A stretch of 64,000 bases of DNA from assembly GCA_004794785.1 (NCBI GenBank), contig SJOL01000802.1:2702010-2766009 (forward strand). The letters run 5' to 3'. Below, one piece after another: positions 38,101 to 52,400 of the stretch. Under the pieces are notes generated by a model, which saw only the letters and a program-made list of their open reading frames with translations, was not told where the DNA came from and searched no databases. Numbering within the stretch: the stretch's first letter is position 1; each line of letters opens with the position of its first letter. The position numbers were made by a program, and so were the translations under genes. The stretch is from Opisthorchis felineus (Eukaryota > Platyhelminthes > Trematoda > Opisthorchiida > Opisthorchiidae).

Positions 38101-41100
38101 CTGTGGGATCATCATGCCATCATTGCTGGAGCCCGATTCTCCCTGCACATTACTGGAGGCCCTGTACAATACGACAGAGAGCCCAGCCCGGTGGCGCGCA
38201 CGCTTCCAGTTCCCATTTGGACTCCCCAGTCACAGGGTGTTGTGTGTTGTGCCTGTATTGAATGAATTTTGAGGCATCTTGACCTAAGATTGTGCTCAGA
38301 CGCGTTTGTTCCCATACCCTTCGAAAGTGCGGGCACATCTTCAGCAACTTTTGCAGGACGCTGGGCAACCTTTCGCTTTTCACAAAAAAACTTGGTTTAC
38401 CCTAGGGTTTACTGAAGGAAGTCCCTTCTTTTCGCTCTGTATCTTGGCATTAGTCATCCCGGTTGCATGACATCCAGGAGCCCACATGCATTACTGGTTT
38501 ATATGCATCAGTGTTGATTGGGATATACTTGTAGCGCCAGCGCAGAATGACTTAAATAGGAGGCATTTATATGGGTGTACAACCGATTAACCTTGATAAA
38601 TTTGAAATTCAGATTTGAAATTGCACATCGCATGACGTTAAAGTGTCCAAGTAGACCCCTCAACCGGGAACCAGTCTAGATACGCGGATGAAAATTGGTT
38701 CAAATCTCCGTACATTGTGTAAGCTAATCTTGCGTACGCGCTACGTGCACTGTACTTCGCAAGGAGCACACACAACCTGTGAATAAAACTGTTATGCATA
38801 CTAACACATGTAATAATGGTAACGTATGGTAATCGTTCAGTTGCTTAGTTGCAATAACGCAACGCTTCACGTGCAATGCCCACGTGATATTTCATTACCA
38901 AACCTTTGTTCTCTCAACTATTCCACTGCCGTGGTAAGGGTCTAACCTTCAACCACACTCGTTGACCCTAGAAATGAAACTTCAGTTTTGCCACGTTATC
39001 GTCCACATTTTCCTGATTTCGCTATAAAGCGACGCATGTTCAACGTATTCAGGACATTCGTGAGTGACTTATTGGTAGTTTGCACTAAAACGCACCCAAA
39101 AGATGTTGGCCTGTATGGGGTCACATGTACTATTCCTCCGTTGCCACCTATGCTTCAAAGGTATTTCATCCTCATCTACACAGTTCATTGCTGTTTTTTA
39201 GCCCCAAGCTACTTTCGACACATTGGTAAATTTACTGCGGGCTGGTTTCGGTTCCAAACAACTACTAACACTTGGATAATTGAGATAATAATCGTTCATC
39301 TGGAACACCCTTTCGGTGCCACGCCACCGGAAGAAAGCACGAGGGCTGAGATACTGCCAGGTTGCCCAAGTGTAGACAGGAGCAGTTGAGATGCCCAGGG
39401 TTGGGTTCGAACCGCGGACCTTTTGGTCACCAGGTTTGCGCATTAACCTCTGAGCAGAAAGCCGGTCAAAACGACCCGGAGTCTTGGTCCACTCTTGTTA
39501 GTGGACGCAGGCGTGAGGCAGGGTGAAGCCTGGGAGAGTGATTGTTATTTGGATGTAGCAAAATGAGTCCTGAATACATGTAGCACAACTGAGAAGACCC
39601 AGTAAGGGTGCTAAGAGACACCGCCTGTCGACAGAATAGTGGTCAGCGAGCTGCGAACGTGCATAAGTATGACGGTTGGCAGGCGCCCCTAATAACTCAA
39701 TCAATAGACCACTCTATGGGGATGTCAGTGGTTCTTCTCCAATCCAAAGCAAGTTTTCTCGCACGTGATGCCTGTTCTTAGACCTCCCATTTCAAGAGTT
39801 CCGTTTGCATCATGATTACTACTGTGCGTGTTTTAAACCCAACCCCGGGCATCCTAACTCCTGCTGCTGCTTAGGATTGGGCGACCTCATGCTTCTTTCA
39901 GGCAGCATGGCAACCAGGCACCAAAAATGCGCTACACCCGAGCGATTCCATTTACTCAGTGTTGCTTGGTTTGCTGAGTCACCATTAAAATCACGCGTTT
40001 CGATTTGTTATGACTTCTGTGGGGTACAGTCACCTCTGTCCATCGTTTGAACTCGTGTTTGAGTGGGATCAGGGCGAAATTTCCGCCGCATTCAACTATC
40101 TGTTTTCCCTTCAGACTAACCCATACACTTGCATGGCTCAGCACTTGAAAGAAAGGAATTTATTTGCATGTTTTTGTGTGCACAGAATCGAACTTGCATG
40201 CACGTGACCTAACCACCGTTATTCGTTCAAATTTCAGTGGCAAGCAGCCGTGAATTCGACAGTTTCACAACTGTTTTCGACAAACTATGTTGGTACACTA
40301 GGCGCCCATGAAGTTTCCGCCTACGACCCCTTCTCGCTTGCAATAGATGCAGTCATGATCACGGTGAGTTGACGGTTTGTTTCACCTCTCAGTGGAACAA
40401 ATTTGTGTCCGGCCACTCACAATTATTCGTGCACTATGCGAGTTTCACTTTTTTGTTGATAATTGACGGAAAGTCACACTCCTCTATTTCCGATAGTTTT
40501 GTTTTCCCACTAGCACGTGGACTAAATGCTCTGTGCATACTTAAATTGAGTCAGGTGCAGAAAATTTTATATGCGTTTACTGCGGGGGCGGGTGGCTTCA
40601 GTGAGATAAGAACTGTCCAAGCGAGTAGTCAGATACAAAGCACAGACGCTTTTGTGCTGGCTAATGATCAAGAAGACAGACAACCTTCTGGAATAGTTAT
40701 AATAGGCTGTCGGTCCGGAAAAACATGGTCGATGTACGCAAGTATGTCATTTCCGGATGTCATTGATTAAATTTTGAAATAGAGCAAGGGAACGAACCTA
40801 GCGGAGCGACTGCTGGCAATTGAAAAACCTCATTGAAGGTAATAGCCTCGACGTAGAACCATCATTGGTTGCTTGGCCAAATCCTAGTGGTCGGGAGTAA
40901 TGACCACTGGTATTTCTTGCAGGTTATTCATCTGCGGACAGTGCAATTTCCAATGCAACTGGATCAAATATTAGGGGCCTCAACAAGTTTACGCATGATG
41001 AGAAGGCTATTTGTCCTGGATACCGTCTAGGGTACCTCAGTGGCTTCAATACTCAGATGAGTTTTACTAGGTCCTAAGGTGCCCTGGGTACATTAGTGGC

Positions 41101-44100
41101 CATCACACTACTGGTGTAAGGAGGGAAACCCTCCGGTGCGGAGTTGTTCACTAGAAAAACGCCAACTAAACGGTTACAGACTATTGGACAGGAAGGTTAG
41201 ACTCTCATTTGCACGTTGTTTTTAAAAACGGAATATCCACCTTCTTCTTCTTGAACGCGTCTTCTTGAACTCTCCTGGATATTCATTGACTATCGCACAA
41301 TTGCAAGCAAAAACTGCAAAGCATTTCCACAACTTCCGTAATAAATCCCACCTTCCATTAGATCAAGTCGAAGTTACGAGAACACGCATACTACTCGCAT
41401 GCGTCATCAGTAGTACCCGCCGTTACACTAGTTCTGCAATGCCTGTGGGGTTATCGTTTTCCGCACCAGCTAATATCCTCGCCTAATTCCGCAGTTGATC
41501 CCACCACGTTTCAGTTCAAATGTTGCGGAATCAACGGTCCAGATGACTTTTCTTCTTCGGCTACTGCAAAGGCTTGGATGCTTAATGGACGAAAATTCAA
41601 AGATCTAACCGGTGATGCCGTTGCTCTGCCTGCTGCTTGCTGCCGTTACACCAATACCTCATTCTTTGCCAATCGTAAGTCACTATAGGTAACTTCCAAC
41701 ATTCTCTAATATCCTACTACTTGGGGGCTCCGCCATTGTAAACCAAATTTTCGAACACTTCTTTCAGGGTCTATTTGGCCCTGCAGCAGCTGGAACCATT
41801 GTGCCCATGGCACACGGTTTATAGTTGATAAATTGATCGATGCATCGATTGGCTAATATATATTTGGCACATACGAAAGCCTATTCTGCAACCTTCGCCG
41901 AAAGTTTACCATGAATGGAGAGAGCGTGCCCAACAGATCGATTCTAGGAGCGCAATGTTTGACTTCAAAAATGGACACATTCCATGTTGAGCATGTCCTG
42001 TCCAACGAGTCGGAGTTTACGTTCTTCTATTGTCTACACAGAACTGCTAATCCGCTCACCAGATTATGAACTGGCACTTAATCCCAGGAACATCCCCATC
42101 CAAAGCAGCACCAATTTCATCCGCTGGAAACAATGACCATTCTACGGGGAAACAACTTCTGCTTAAGTCATCTAAACCTCCTTCAATGGGCACATTCATT
42201 CGAGAAGGAACAAATAATGGTGGTCAACTTCTTGCCTTAATTACCAACTTCACCATCATCATCGTCATAATCAACATCATCAGAGGCTGCGGCATTTTTG
42301 TTGACACTAACGCTTCACTGCCGTACAACCACAACGTTGAGTTACTTACGCTTAAAGCTTTAAAGTGATCTCCCAGGCTTTAAATAAGTCTTAAGTGAGC
42401 TCGAGATGCCTCAGTGGTTAAGGCGTGAATTTACTGATTGGAAGGTTCGTGGTTCCAAACCCAAACTCTGCATCTCGACTGTTCCTGTCTAGGCTTGGGC
42501 GGCCTGACATTATCTCGGCCCTCGTACTTCCTTCCAGGCACCAAAAGGTTGTTACAGCTGAACCGAAACCTTGAGGATAAAAGAGGAGATGAATGTGAGC
42601 GAGGGAAGGACCTAATGTTTGCCTACCGCAAGCGTTCTCAGGTTCCTACAACTCTATTGTTGAAAGAAGGTGACAAGAGGAATGCCACTGACAATTTACT
42701 GCGAGGTCTTGAGCAAAGCTCAGTAGGAGATCACAAAAACCCCGTCCTGGAAGGCAGCTTGCTCCAGAAAATCCCCAAATGTTTCATAAACTCTTTCACA
42801 CACCCCTACGAAACCATAGGTGATCCACCTTGCAGTTTGCACCATTCCCCAGGTGGTGCGGAGAGCAGCACTCGTCTCAGTGGACAATGTTTACGCACGC
42901 GTGGCACATGGCCGAGCCACTGCGGTTGGTGCTTCTGGATTTTTCCTGCGACTGAAGAAGCTGTTGCATATAACAATACACTCCTCACTGTAGCCCAGTA
43001 CAAACGACCCTTGAGACCCGGCGGTCACCAAAGATTGATAAGTTTGTACGAATCATACTTCTTCTGTATCACCAGAAGAGTTAGAGCATGCTTGACCCAT
43101 GTGACCTGAAGTCACATAGCAACCTGGTGAGTGCTCAGCCCCAAGATTGTGACGGTTGGTCTTTGATCTGTTCGCCAAGTTTGACACGACTGGAAAACGT
43201 TTCGTCCCCACATAAGGCGCGTAATCAGTGCGCGGTTAGGTGGGTGGATTTGCATACCTTATGCTAAGTGGTCGCTTAGCCCAAATGTGGACTAAATGCC
43301 TTCGAGCAGTGCTCATTTTCCCCACTGGATTCAAATTACCAGAGGTGGCCTTCGTTCCCCTGTCTTAAAACTAATAGTTTTTCTCGCACAAAAAAGACAG
43401 ACGAATTTCCACTCCAATGACAAACACATGTTCGGCCATTATATCTTCGGACCCTACTCAGTGACAGACAATCCGTTTGATATGAGTGATTCGTTTTCAA
43501 ATCTTAGTCAGCTACTTACAATAACTTCATGGATTCACCGTTTAGAAATCAACCGGTATTATATCAGTGGTTCCAAGTATGAAATGCCGATTGCTTCGTT
43601 CGGATTCTTGGGGAAGTGAAACACTTGTTTTTTGGCATAAACTGTGTTATTCGCAAATGTTATCAGCGATCGATAGAAACATAATGTAGATTGCGTTCTG
43701 TAACGTACAAGTATGCGATCGACCGAATTCGAGGAGCATTATTTTAAGCGTGGCATGGTCATGTGACTCGTGACAGCTCGCCAGTGAAGCTCATGCGGGC
43801 TTCTGGATTCCATCAATCTGTGCGAACAAACTGTCATTGAGGTTGAGCACATGTGAAGAGGCATACCAGATGATTCGGTGCATCGTACAACACTGAAGGG
43901 TGTGTTCGAAATCATACAAACGATTCGAGGTCACATTTTATCGAGGCTCCGATAGTGCATCGGATAAAGTGCACCCGTACGACTGAGAAGGATTTGGCAC
44001 GGAGTGCTGTTGTGTCTTGAGGAAACTTCCAGTTATCCTCGATTTATCGGAAGCATTGATTTCGGATCTTGGGGGAGCATCAGAATATCAAAGCTGGGTT

Positions 44101-46366
44101 ACGCCAGTTTATCTTAGCCGAAACAACTAATCTAAAATAGGTTATGAATGAATTGCATTCACCTTGTCATCCTGGTTAAACCATAGGCATTGTCAGTGGA
44201 CTGTCTGCCTTTTACAGCTCTTTTGTCCGGTTACATCAGAGGATAGTATGGAGTTGGCATCGACGTACCAGAACCCTGACCAGCTCAGCCGTACGGTCAG
44301 GTTTTCCTTTGCCATTAAATGACCCCAATTCACCGCCGGGGCCATGTAATGACAAGAACTCTTCAAGCGGCCAGTAGTTCTAGATGTGAAGTCGAACTTT
44401 AACACAGTTCCTGCCGCAAGTCTTCGGATAAGCGCAATCGGTAACTGTAAGCGTTAATAAGCGGGGAGTTACCAGAATGGCAAATAACCAATCACACTAG
44501 ATGTAATATACGCTGTAATTTGTAAAACATAGGCGCCAGAAGGTATGTGGGAGACACTCGTTTTGCAGCTCACAGATGATGTCTCTTATAGTGGCACCCA
44601 AACGTTTGTTATCCACCTTCTACACCGAAAGAACAGGTAAAGTACAAATCTTTCAGCAAAGGTTGGTACAAATTTCATGAAGATGCATTCGTTTAGCTCT
44701 TCAATATCAGTGGATTATAAGGCAGGAGAAAGCGTTCATACTGATCAGTCACCTGAATGCATGATGCTGATTGCTTCGTCTGACTGGAACGATCGATCCG
44801 CCGTGATTTAGGCTCGTCAGCGGGATAATGACCTCCAGCAGGGAGACCATTATAGTCAGAGCGGATTTGGGCCTCTACCTATCTGGATTATTGTTGAAAA
44901 TCGTTGTGCAACCCCTTGTCTGACCTTGTATAACGGATCTTTTCACAATATCCAATTTCGCTGGAATTTCCAGCCTTGTGCACCGACTTCGTCTTAGTTG
45001 TTGTTCGAAACATGCTTCGTGATTTGAAGAGCTTCTATCACTGCTGTATAGGGCTTCTTTATTGTTCAGATTTCAAAACGCCTCTATCAGAATCAGCGGT
45101 TATTGGGTTTTTGACGTGATATCGACCGACTGCATATGGTCACCCAACACCCTAACAACCTACAAGAGAAAGACTATTTGGCTAACGGCTGCCTACTTCG
45201 TTCAGCTCTAATGCCCTTCGGGTGCCTAGCTGCCGTGCCACTCGAAGGAAGCACGAAGCCTAATGTACTCCTAAGTTGCCCAAGCCAAGACAAGGGCAGT
45301 CGAGATGCCGGGATTGGGTTCGAACTATGGACATTCAGGCCACTAATTTCGCGCCTTAACCACTTTGTGTTTGGAGCTTCCTCCGTGGGTTTACTCAATT
45401 CCAAGCCGGAAATTCTAGTCTCTTATTTTTAAAACACAGTTCCGTAGAACTACCATCTTTGTTGGTCCGTGGCCGTAAAATGACGAAAAAGAAATGCGTT
45501 CGAACGTTTAAAGTGTAGAATTTGATATACTTGCTACCAGATAGTTGGATTCATGGTCTTTCTCAAGAGAGTCCACTCTCCGTGGAAGAACATCATGGAT
45601 AATACGGGGAATTTTATCGTTGGAGTTAGTAAATATTGTGGAAATATTTCTCTCCACGAGAGCCTATCTCTAGTGTCCTGCTCAGGGGTTGAGTAACACT
45701 GTATTACGGTTTTATCCCCAAACTGCCTCTGAATTCTACCCTATCATTCTCCAATTTGCAGAGAGATACAACGAATTTTTGAACTACATGGAGAATCCAA
45801 ATTGTCCGGCAAAACCGCCTTCGGAATTCTATAACACATCCTGTGTAAGTATGATTCCTGTGGCGTTGGAAATGAACAAAGTGCCAATCGTTGTTACCAC
45901 GGTGATTGTGCTTGCACTTGAGGTGAGTAAATGATTGCGGGCACGTTTTTGTACTGGGTGTAAGAGCGTATATGCCAGATGATTCCTTAACCTCGTCTTA
46001 TGCCCTAGTGGTATTCAGCCTGTAACTGGAAACCAAGTCAGAATGGCCTCATTTGCTGTTACGTGTTCATTTTCAGACAGCTGTTACTCTTGGTCAAATG
46101 GCTAACTCGTACCGAGAATAGTTTCGCATCTGCAACGAAGTGGTGTCTAAAATGGTCAGAACCACTCAAGCGGCCAAAAAAGTTGACCGTATACAGACAG
46201 CGGTGCTCAACTACAGTGTACTAGAAAACGCTGTTTTCAAGAAGGCACCATTGTTATCACTGTTATTGTTGCTGACGCTCATGATGATGATGACAATGAT
46301 GATGATGGTGATTATGGTGACGACGATGATGATGATGATGATAATGATGATGATGATGATGACGAC

Positions 46367-46457
<91 letters not shown>

Positions 46458-49400
46458 CTCAGGATGATGATGGTGGCGATGCGATGTGGCACCCTACAGT
46501 CACCAATCAACTTACGGTAATCGTGTTGATTTTAGATCGAACTTCAGAGATCTATCTAAGCAAATAATTGGAGCAAAAGGTAGAAATAACGTAGTTCCAG
46601 TCAAATTTTTATTTCAGGAAGTCGTTGCCCTATTCCACAAGACTATTTGAGGGTAGACTTCAAAGCCTTACGCTTCTTAAGATAATTTTCTGCACCAGCG
46701 ATGTTTGAATTCTAGATTACCTGCTGACAGTCCGATTTGCTGATGTTCAAACTGTTCAATCAAGGTTTTGCTTATAAAATTGAGCTTCCCGTTACCTTAG
46801 GATTTGACACCTTATCGACAGGCTAAAAATTCCCATGATTGTATGAAATGTGTTGACCAGCGTGAAGGGTTTTAGAGCGTAACTGGGTCTCGTTACTCCA
46901 GTCTCTGAGCCTCAGAAACGGCTCTAGTTCGCACATCTCTGGAGCAACACAACTGAACTAAGATTCCGATAGACAGGTTAGAGTTGGCGCACACGAGACT
47001 TTGACCCGATACTCTGTAATCTGACCGAAGTTCGTAGTCTCGTTTTCTAACGACGTGGCGCTTTGGTATTCCAGCGGATTTACTGATTAATTGAACTCAG
47101 TCGTGCTTAGACGTGACAATTGCAGTAACGAAGACTGATGTAGGTGAAGCCACATCGAGTTGAGGACACGGAAACGACTCAATGTTGCAGTTACTTATGA
47201 CACCAAATAGCGTCGACTGTCTTTTTTAATAATCGGATTGAATATTTTCACCGTAATCTAGTAAGTATCATACAGAGCGGTATAAAGCTTAGCCTCACCA
47301 TGGGTTCCCACTAAACTGATCTGGATGGCCTTAAATCAATGACAGTGACTGGCGGAGAACTTCCCTTTGACCATTTTAGGCTAGTGAACTCTGTCCATAA
47401 AAGCCTAACCTGAGGAATTACTGGGCTGGACAGAACAGAAGCCATAACTATTTAAATGCACCTGCGGGAGAGTTGTTCGATTTAACCGGTAAACCTCTAA
47501 GAAATCTGAAAACCATGTTGTGGGGCCACCTAAGCACCATAAACGTCGTCGTTCAAACTGCAGGTTGGAACCTTTTCAACTTTTTTGTGGTTAAGAGGAA
47601 TTGATGTCCCCATGGTGTTTCTTGACTTTTGAGTTTTTCAAGTTAAACGTGCGTGACCTTTTCCCTTGTTGGCTACAATATAAATGGTGTTTAATGGGAC
47701 ATGAATTCAATTAGTTTGGCATTAGATCACATGATAAGCACAACCACTTCGTGCCAATCGAATCCGCAATAGAGTTGGGCTGACATTTCGCAGTTCACTC
47801 TTGTCACGTGACTTGACTCCATTCAAACAGTCGATGCAATCATTTATCCGCTGTGTGTTGGATCTAGTCTGGGTCTGAACGGCCTCCTTAGGATTTCTCA
47901 CAATATATCAATAATGCAGTCGATTCCGATTAGATCGGATGAAAACGTAGCTACATTTTCAAACCGACTGTTTTCTTAGGGAATGTTAAGGAAACCCTTG
48001 GTCTGTAAAGCTGATAGGATTCTTTGAGGTAGATTTTGGGTAACGATAGATTAAATACCGGCACTAGCCTTCTCTCCTAGATAGTTCTGTCGTTTGGGTG
48101 ATCAGCTAAACGCATGAGTCGTAGAGCCCTTGAATTCATGGTTGTTATTCGCTAAGGACTGGATGTTCAGATTTGCGGACCTCGCTACCGACCTCTGCCC
48201 CTAGGCCGCTGAAGCCTGCGATATGAATATAGCCCACTCATTCTTCCGCACCAGACGGTTGCAATAAAGCAAGATAGACTAAGTAACTAGATTACATAGC
48301 GCGTCAACCGACGTCGGCAGTTTGTACTGACGGTTACTACAGAAGATGCTGGCAGCCCTCGCAAAAAGCGCACTTTAGTCCTTCTGGGAGAGTTGCGTTT
48401 ATAAGAAATGCGTGGTTGACCTACGCTTGAAAATCGTAAAATCTACATTCACTTTAATTATTCGTTTTTCTACCTGTTGAATGCACCAGTTAGACTGCAT
48501 ATGAATTGGTCTGCTGTGATGCCTGCATTTCGTCGGGCGACAAATGGGTGGCCATGATTCAAGCATGGCGATAAGCTACCACTTGAAAGCCTAGAACCCT
48601 TCTAAATCGTCTGTGTGTACTACTATGACCTTCCCGTCAAAGCTATGGTTGCACATGAAAAAAGACCGATCACCATGGGGACATAGTGTAGAAAGCTGGT
48701 AATTTGGGGTCCAGACACACGATTTCAAGAGGAAATGCTACATCACAACCAAAAATGACTTTTTTTGTTCAAATGGGAAGTGAGGTTGATAAAAACTCGG
48801 GAACTAAATCCACCTAATGAGTCCCCAGAAAGGTTACCCTGCGGTCAGACTTTTCAGCCAAAGGCTTTGGTTGAGGACCCTAATCGTCCTCTTATCTAGG
48901 TGTGCGCGCCCTGTCAGTATCCCAGCCCATGTACAACCATGAATTGCACACACAAATAAACTCATGTCATATCGACCGTCGCGTGGTGCCATCAGCCGGG
49001 TCGCCTTACTTGCTGCATACAGCAGGGCGGGTAAGCGAAAACAGGCTACTCACGGCAGTGAAGCATCAGTGTTGAACATTGACGTCGTGCTATCCATGAT
49101 GATGATGGTGATGATGATAACGCTATGTGTGGGACACGGGAATGGTTGTCATTGATGTGAATTCTGTTAACAGGAATTGGGGGGGGGTGAACGAATCTAG
49201 GACAACGGTGCAACCATGGATTAAACAGAGAAGGGGAGTAAAATTGAATTGGGGCTGATTAAAATAATTATCGGACAGTGATGAGTCATTGTTGATGGAA
49301 TACCTTCACTCATTGACCTAGGTCGTTCTGTAGCTCAGGGTGTGGCTTGTATGACTACAGGGTACTTATGTATAGTTGGCCAAGAATCTGGCTTTTTCGC

Positions 49401-52400
49401 ATTCAACATCCTCAACACTCCGTACCCGTTCACGGTATGGTGCCCAGCCTCAGCAGCTGTGATGGCCCTTTGTAAACGGCCCGTTGGAATTTGCCAATTT
49501 GTCACTCGGTCGACAAATATTTCAGGTCATTTTCGTAAAGCACAACCAGTGCGGCTATTTTGCAGCCATTTCATGGTGTCAAAGCTCTCTTTTTGATCAA
49601 GTTTTTCCGCACGGATTCGACAATGCAAATGAAGTGGAAGTTGTCTCAATTTATCATCAAAAAAGTTTTCAGAACCGACCGATATCTCCGTTCCGTGTGT
49701 GGTATGCAAATTTTCCGCACACACGTCATCACGTGCGGCACGTTTGCCGACTTGCCCCAAGTCTGTTCGGATCGATTGCATTACCATAGTCACGCGGTTG
49801 ATGTTGGTTGGTCCACGAAGCCTTCGGTGCGATGACATCTGGTCAATGAGAAAAAAAAATGAATTTCGGGTCAACGCAGATGAATGAATTAAAACGCACA
49901 TGATTTGGTCATGCCGGACACTGAATTTATCACATTTTTGAACCCATTTCGCCAAAACTTCACATCAGCTATTTCTGACAACCTTTCAGTGGATTCGAAC
50001 CCATGACCTTTAAGCAAGCAGATTGTACCCAAAGTTCTAAGGCATCCTTGTTTTCGTTTGTTGTTCACATGTAATGGATACGAAACGGGGAGGCTTCTCT
50101 CAGGCTAATTCAAGTGACATGGTCTAACGGCCTGAGCGCTGTTCTTGCTGAAGGCTTGTGACATCCACGGCAAAATCGCACGGTTCTAACACGTTGAAAG
50201 CCATTACCCTGGGCTGAACCATTCTAGGACCAATGTCCCTCACTTTTTGATTGAGGGAGTGGGATTTCTCCAGTATGTTGGACTGATTATCGGTGACGAT
50301 TCTATGGGTTAAAAAGTTCGGTTAGCGATAGTACCTTGTTTTGTAAAAGACCAGTTACAGTACTTTGGGTGGCAATATCAAGCCGGATGGCAAGAAATGG
50401 GTGAAGTAGGGGTTGTATTCATTATAACGTTTTATTAGTGAAATAAAGTGTTGTCTGCTAGAATTTCGGCCGCTTCGACCAAGTAGTAGGCAGAATACGA
50501 AGAAAGAGGGACTGTCATATAACTGAAAAGTTCCCTACGGATGGATCGAATCCCTTGGGGGCGCCCATTTATGGTTGGCTCGTTGGAGCTTTTTATAACT
50601 GATAGAGATCCCCCCTTGAGCAGTTCCATTTGGGATGAACATCCGTGTTTTGCAAAGACATTATACTCCAAGTGCGCTTGGGCTGAGGAAATTTTCCTTT
50701 TATCAGCCTTTGGGTCAGCCTGGTCTATCTTGAGGGGTAAAGCATGGAGCTCAACGACCTTTGGACGCAAGCTCGTTGTGTAGGATACTCGGCATGCCCA
50801 AGGTCCACAGAATTCAGAAGTGAATAGCTATCACTCTCCCTTTTCCAAGGTCACCTCATGTGCTGTCAATCTGCTGGATTAGATTCCGGGTTAAGTCAAC
50901 TGTTCTCGTCAATTAGTGAATCATCTACCAATCCGGCCTTAGTGCCAGGTACTCAGTTCCAACCTTTGGCTTAGTAAAATCCGCCACAAAAATGCAGTTA
51001 ACTTGACAAGGAGTCCTGAGCACGGGTCTTCTGCCAGCTCTTTGAGAGTAGTACGAGGCGAATAGGTGGCAGGCTGAACTTCTGCTGGCTGAGGGTGGTT
51101 TTGCTGCACATTTGGCCAATCCTATCAGTGGAGCAGATAAGCATTCTGACTAATCTTCTAACGATACCACGTTGCGGACGACAACCTTGACTTTCTTTTA
51201 AATTGCCAACGACTGCTCTGTACCCTGCCAAGCATCCTAATGAAGTCTCAACTTGTTCTTGAAAGCTTCAGTGCAACAATACCAAGACAAAATCGCAGAG
51301 TGAGGTATGTAATGTTGATTCAAAGTGCCAGCTGTGGAAGTTGAATAGCACAAACGCTAAAAATGGCAAATAAGTGCAAAAAACTGGACCGAAAGGCACA
51401 AAACGGATTGCTAACTTTGGGCCACCTCTTCTAAGGAAGACAGATAGGTGGGACATGCTCCTTTTCTGGACCGCAAATCCGACTGTCTCGTTGTTATCCA
51501 ACGGCTATTTTCTTCATTTCTCTCTCGGTTGCCTTCCACCAATAGGATGACTGACCTTGGTATTGTTTTCATATGAAAGCGCCAACCACTAAACTTACCC
51601 GGATCGACAACTGCCACCGCCTGGACCCCGGAACACAACTCATCAATGGTTGATGACACTGACAGACAGCTCGGTCACGGAGTCAGCGTCGTTCCTGCAT
51701 CAATGCTGTCATCTTCACTGCATAGCTGCCCAGCTTCCCTAACTAAATGACCATGTCGTCCCCTCCAGTGTCTCCCCCGCTCTCTCATTTTCTCGTGACC
51801 GAAACTGTAGCAGCTGAAACCAATGTTCCCTCGGTTTGTATCTGATAAGCTGTACCAAACTGAACTCATACGACTTTTTACGGATTTATCATCTTCCCGA
51901 AGTTCAACACGCTGCCACTGTGAACCAAACTAGCTTGTCCACGTTTCGAGGGACGAATTCTTTCTAGAAAACCAGTCACACACTTAATATTTGGCCAGAT
52001 GTTGAAGGTGAAGAGGACCACGGGGTGATGATGACGATAATGATTATGATGTGACCATGCCAAAATTTCCTTCCGATAGACTGTTGCTATTTTTGGCCCA
52101 CAATGTTATTTCGCGTTATCGATCAGTGTGCTGCACAGAACTGTCGCATTCAGATTAAATCCTAAAGTACGGCTCGGCGTTTACAGCTCGCTGGCAACCT
52201 CAGTGCAAAACTAGTCCCAACTTGCCACTCCAGATAACATATAATTTCAAGTTTTGGTTCTACAACGCAATTACCAGCCAAACCTTACAACCAGGAAGTG
52301 ATGGTGTCTTCTCGAATGGTGATAACAAGTTTTCAATTGCCAGGCTCAGCGAGCAGACCAACAGCCACCTCATCAACTGCCAATGAATGTAACCAAGCAA

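Larger units (their letters stand above)
35755..40237 (+). other. tetraspanin intron 3 (4.5 kb)
   Basis: Bounded by GTAAGT and tttcag. Contains repeat C at 37022 (minus) and SINE A at 39295 and 39835. Nothing else was recognised. Confidence 0.85.
41675..45761 (+). other. tetraspanin intron 5 (4.1 kb)
   Basis: Phase 1, bounded by GTAAGT and ttgcag. Contains repeat E (42250), SINE A (42398 and 45198), an antisense LINE 3' end (42560) and repeat C (43148). Confidence 0.85.

Noticed and set aside
41495..41514. Earlier acceptor for exon 5 (AG at 41494)
   Set aside because: It would add 20 bases and break the frame from exon 4. The AG at 41514 restores the canonical spacing before FKCCG.
42438..43109. 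Longest open frame in the window (223 codons, plus strand)
   Set aside because: It runs through SINE A and then antisense to a LINE 3' end, so the frame is accidental.
46140..46520. Open frames rich in Met or Ile across the GAT tract
   Set aside because: Produced by the trinucleotide microsatellite.
49342..49955. Cluster of overlapping frames on both strands
   Set aside because: None has a recognisable domain and they overlap in several frames, as expected of random open frames.
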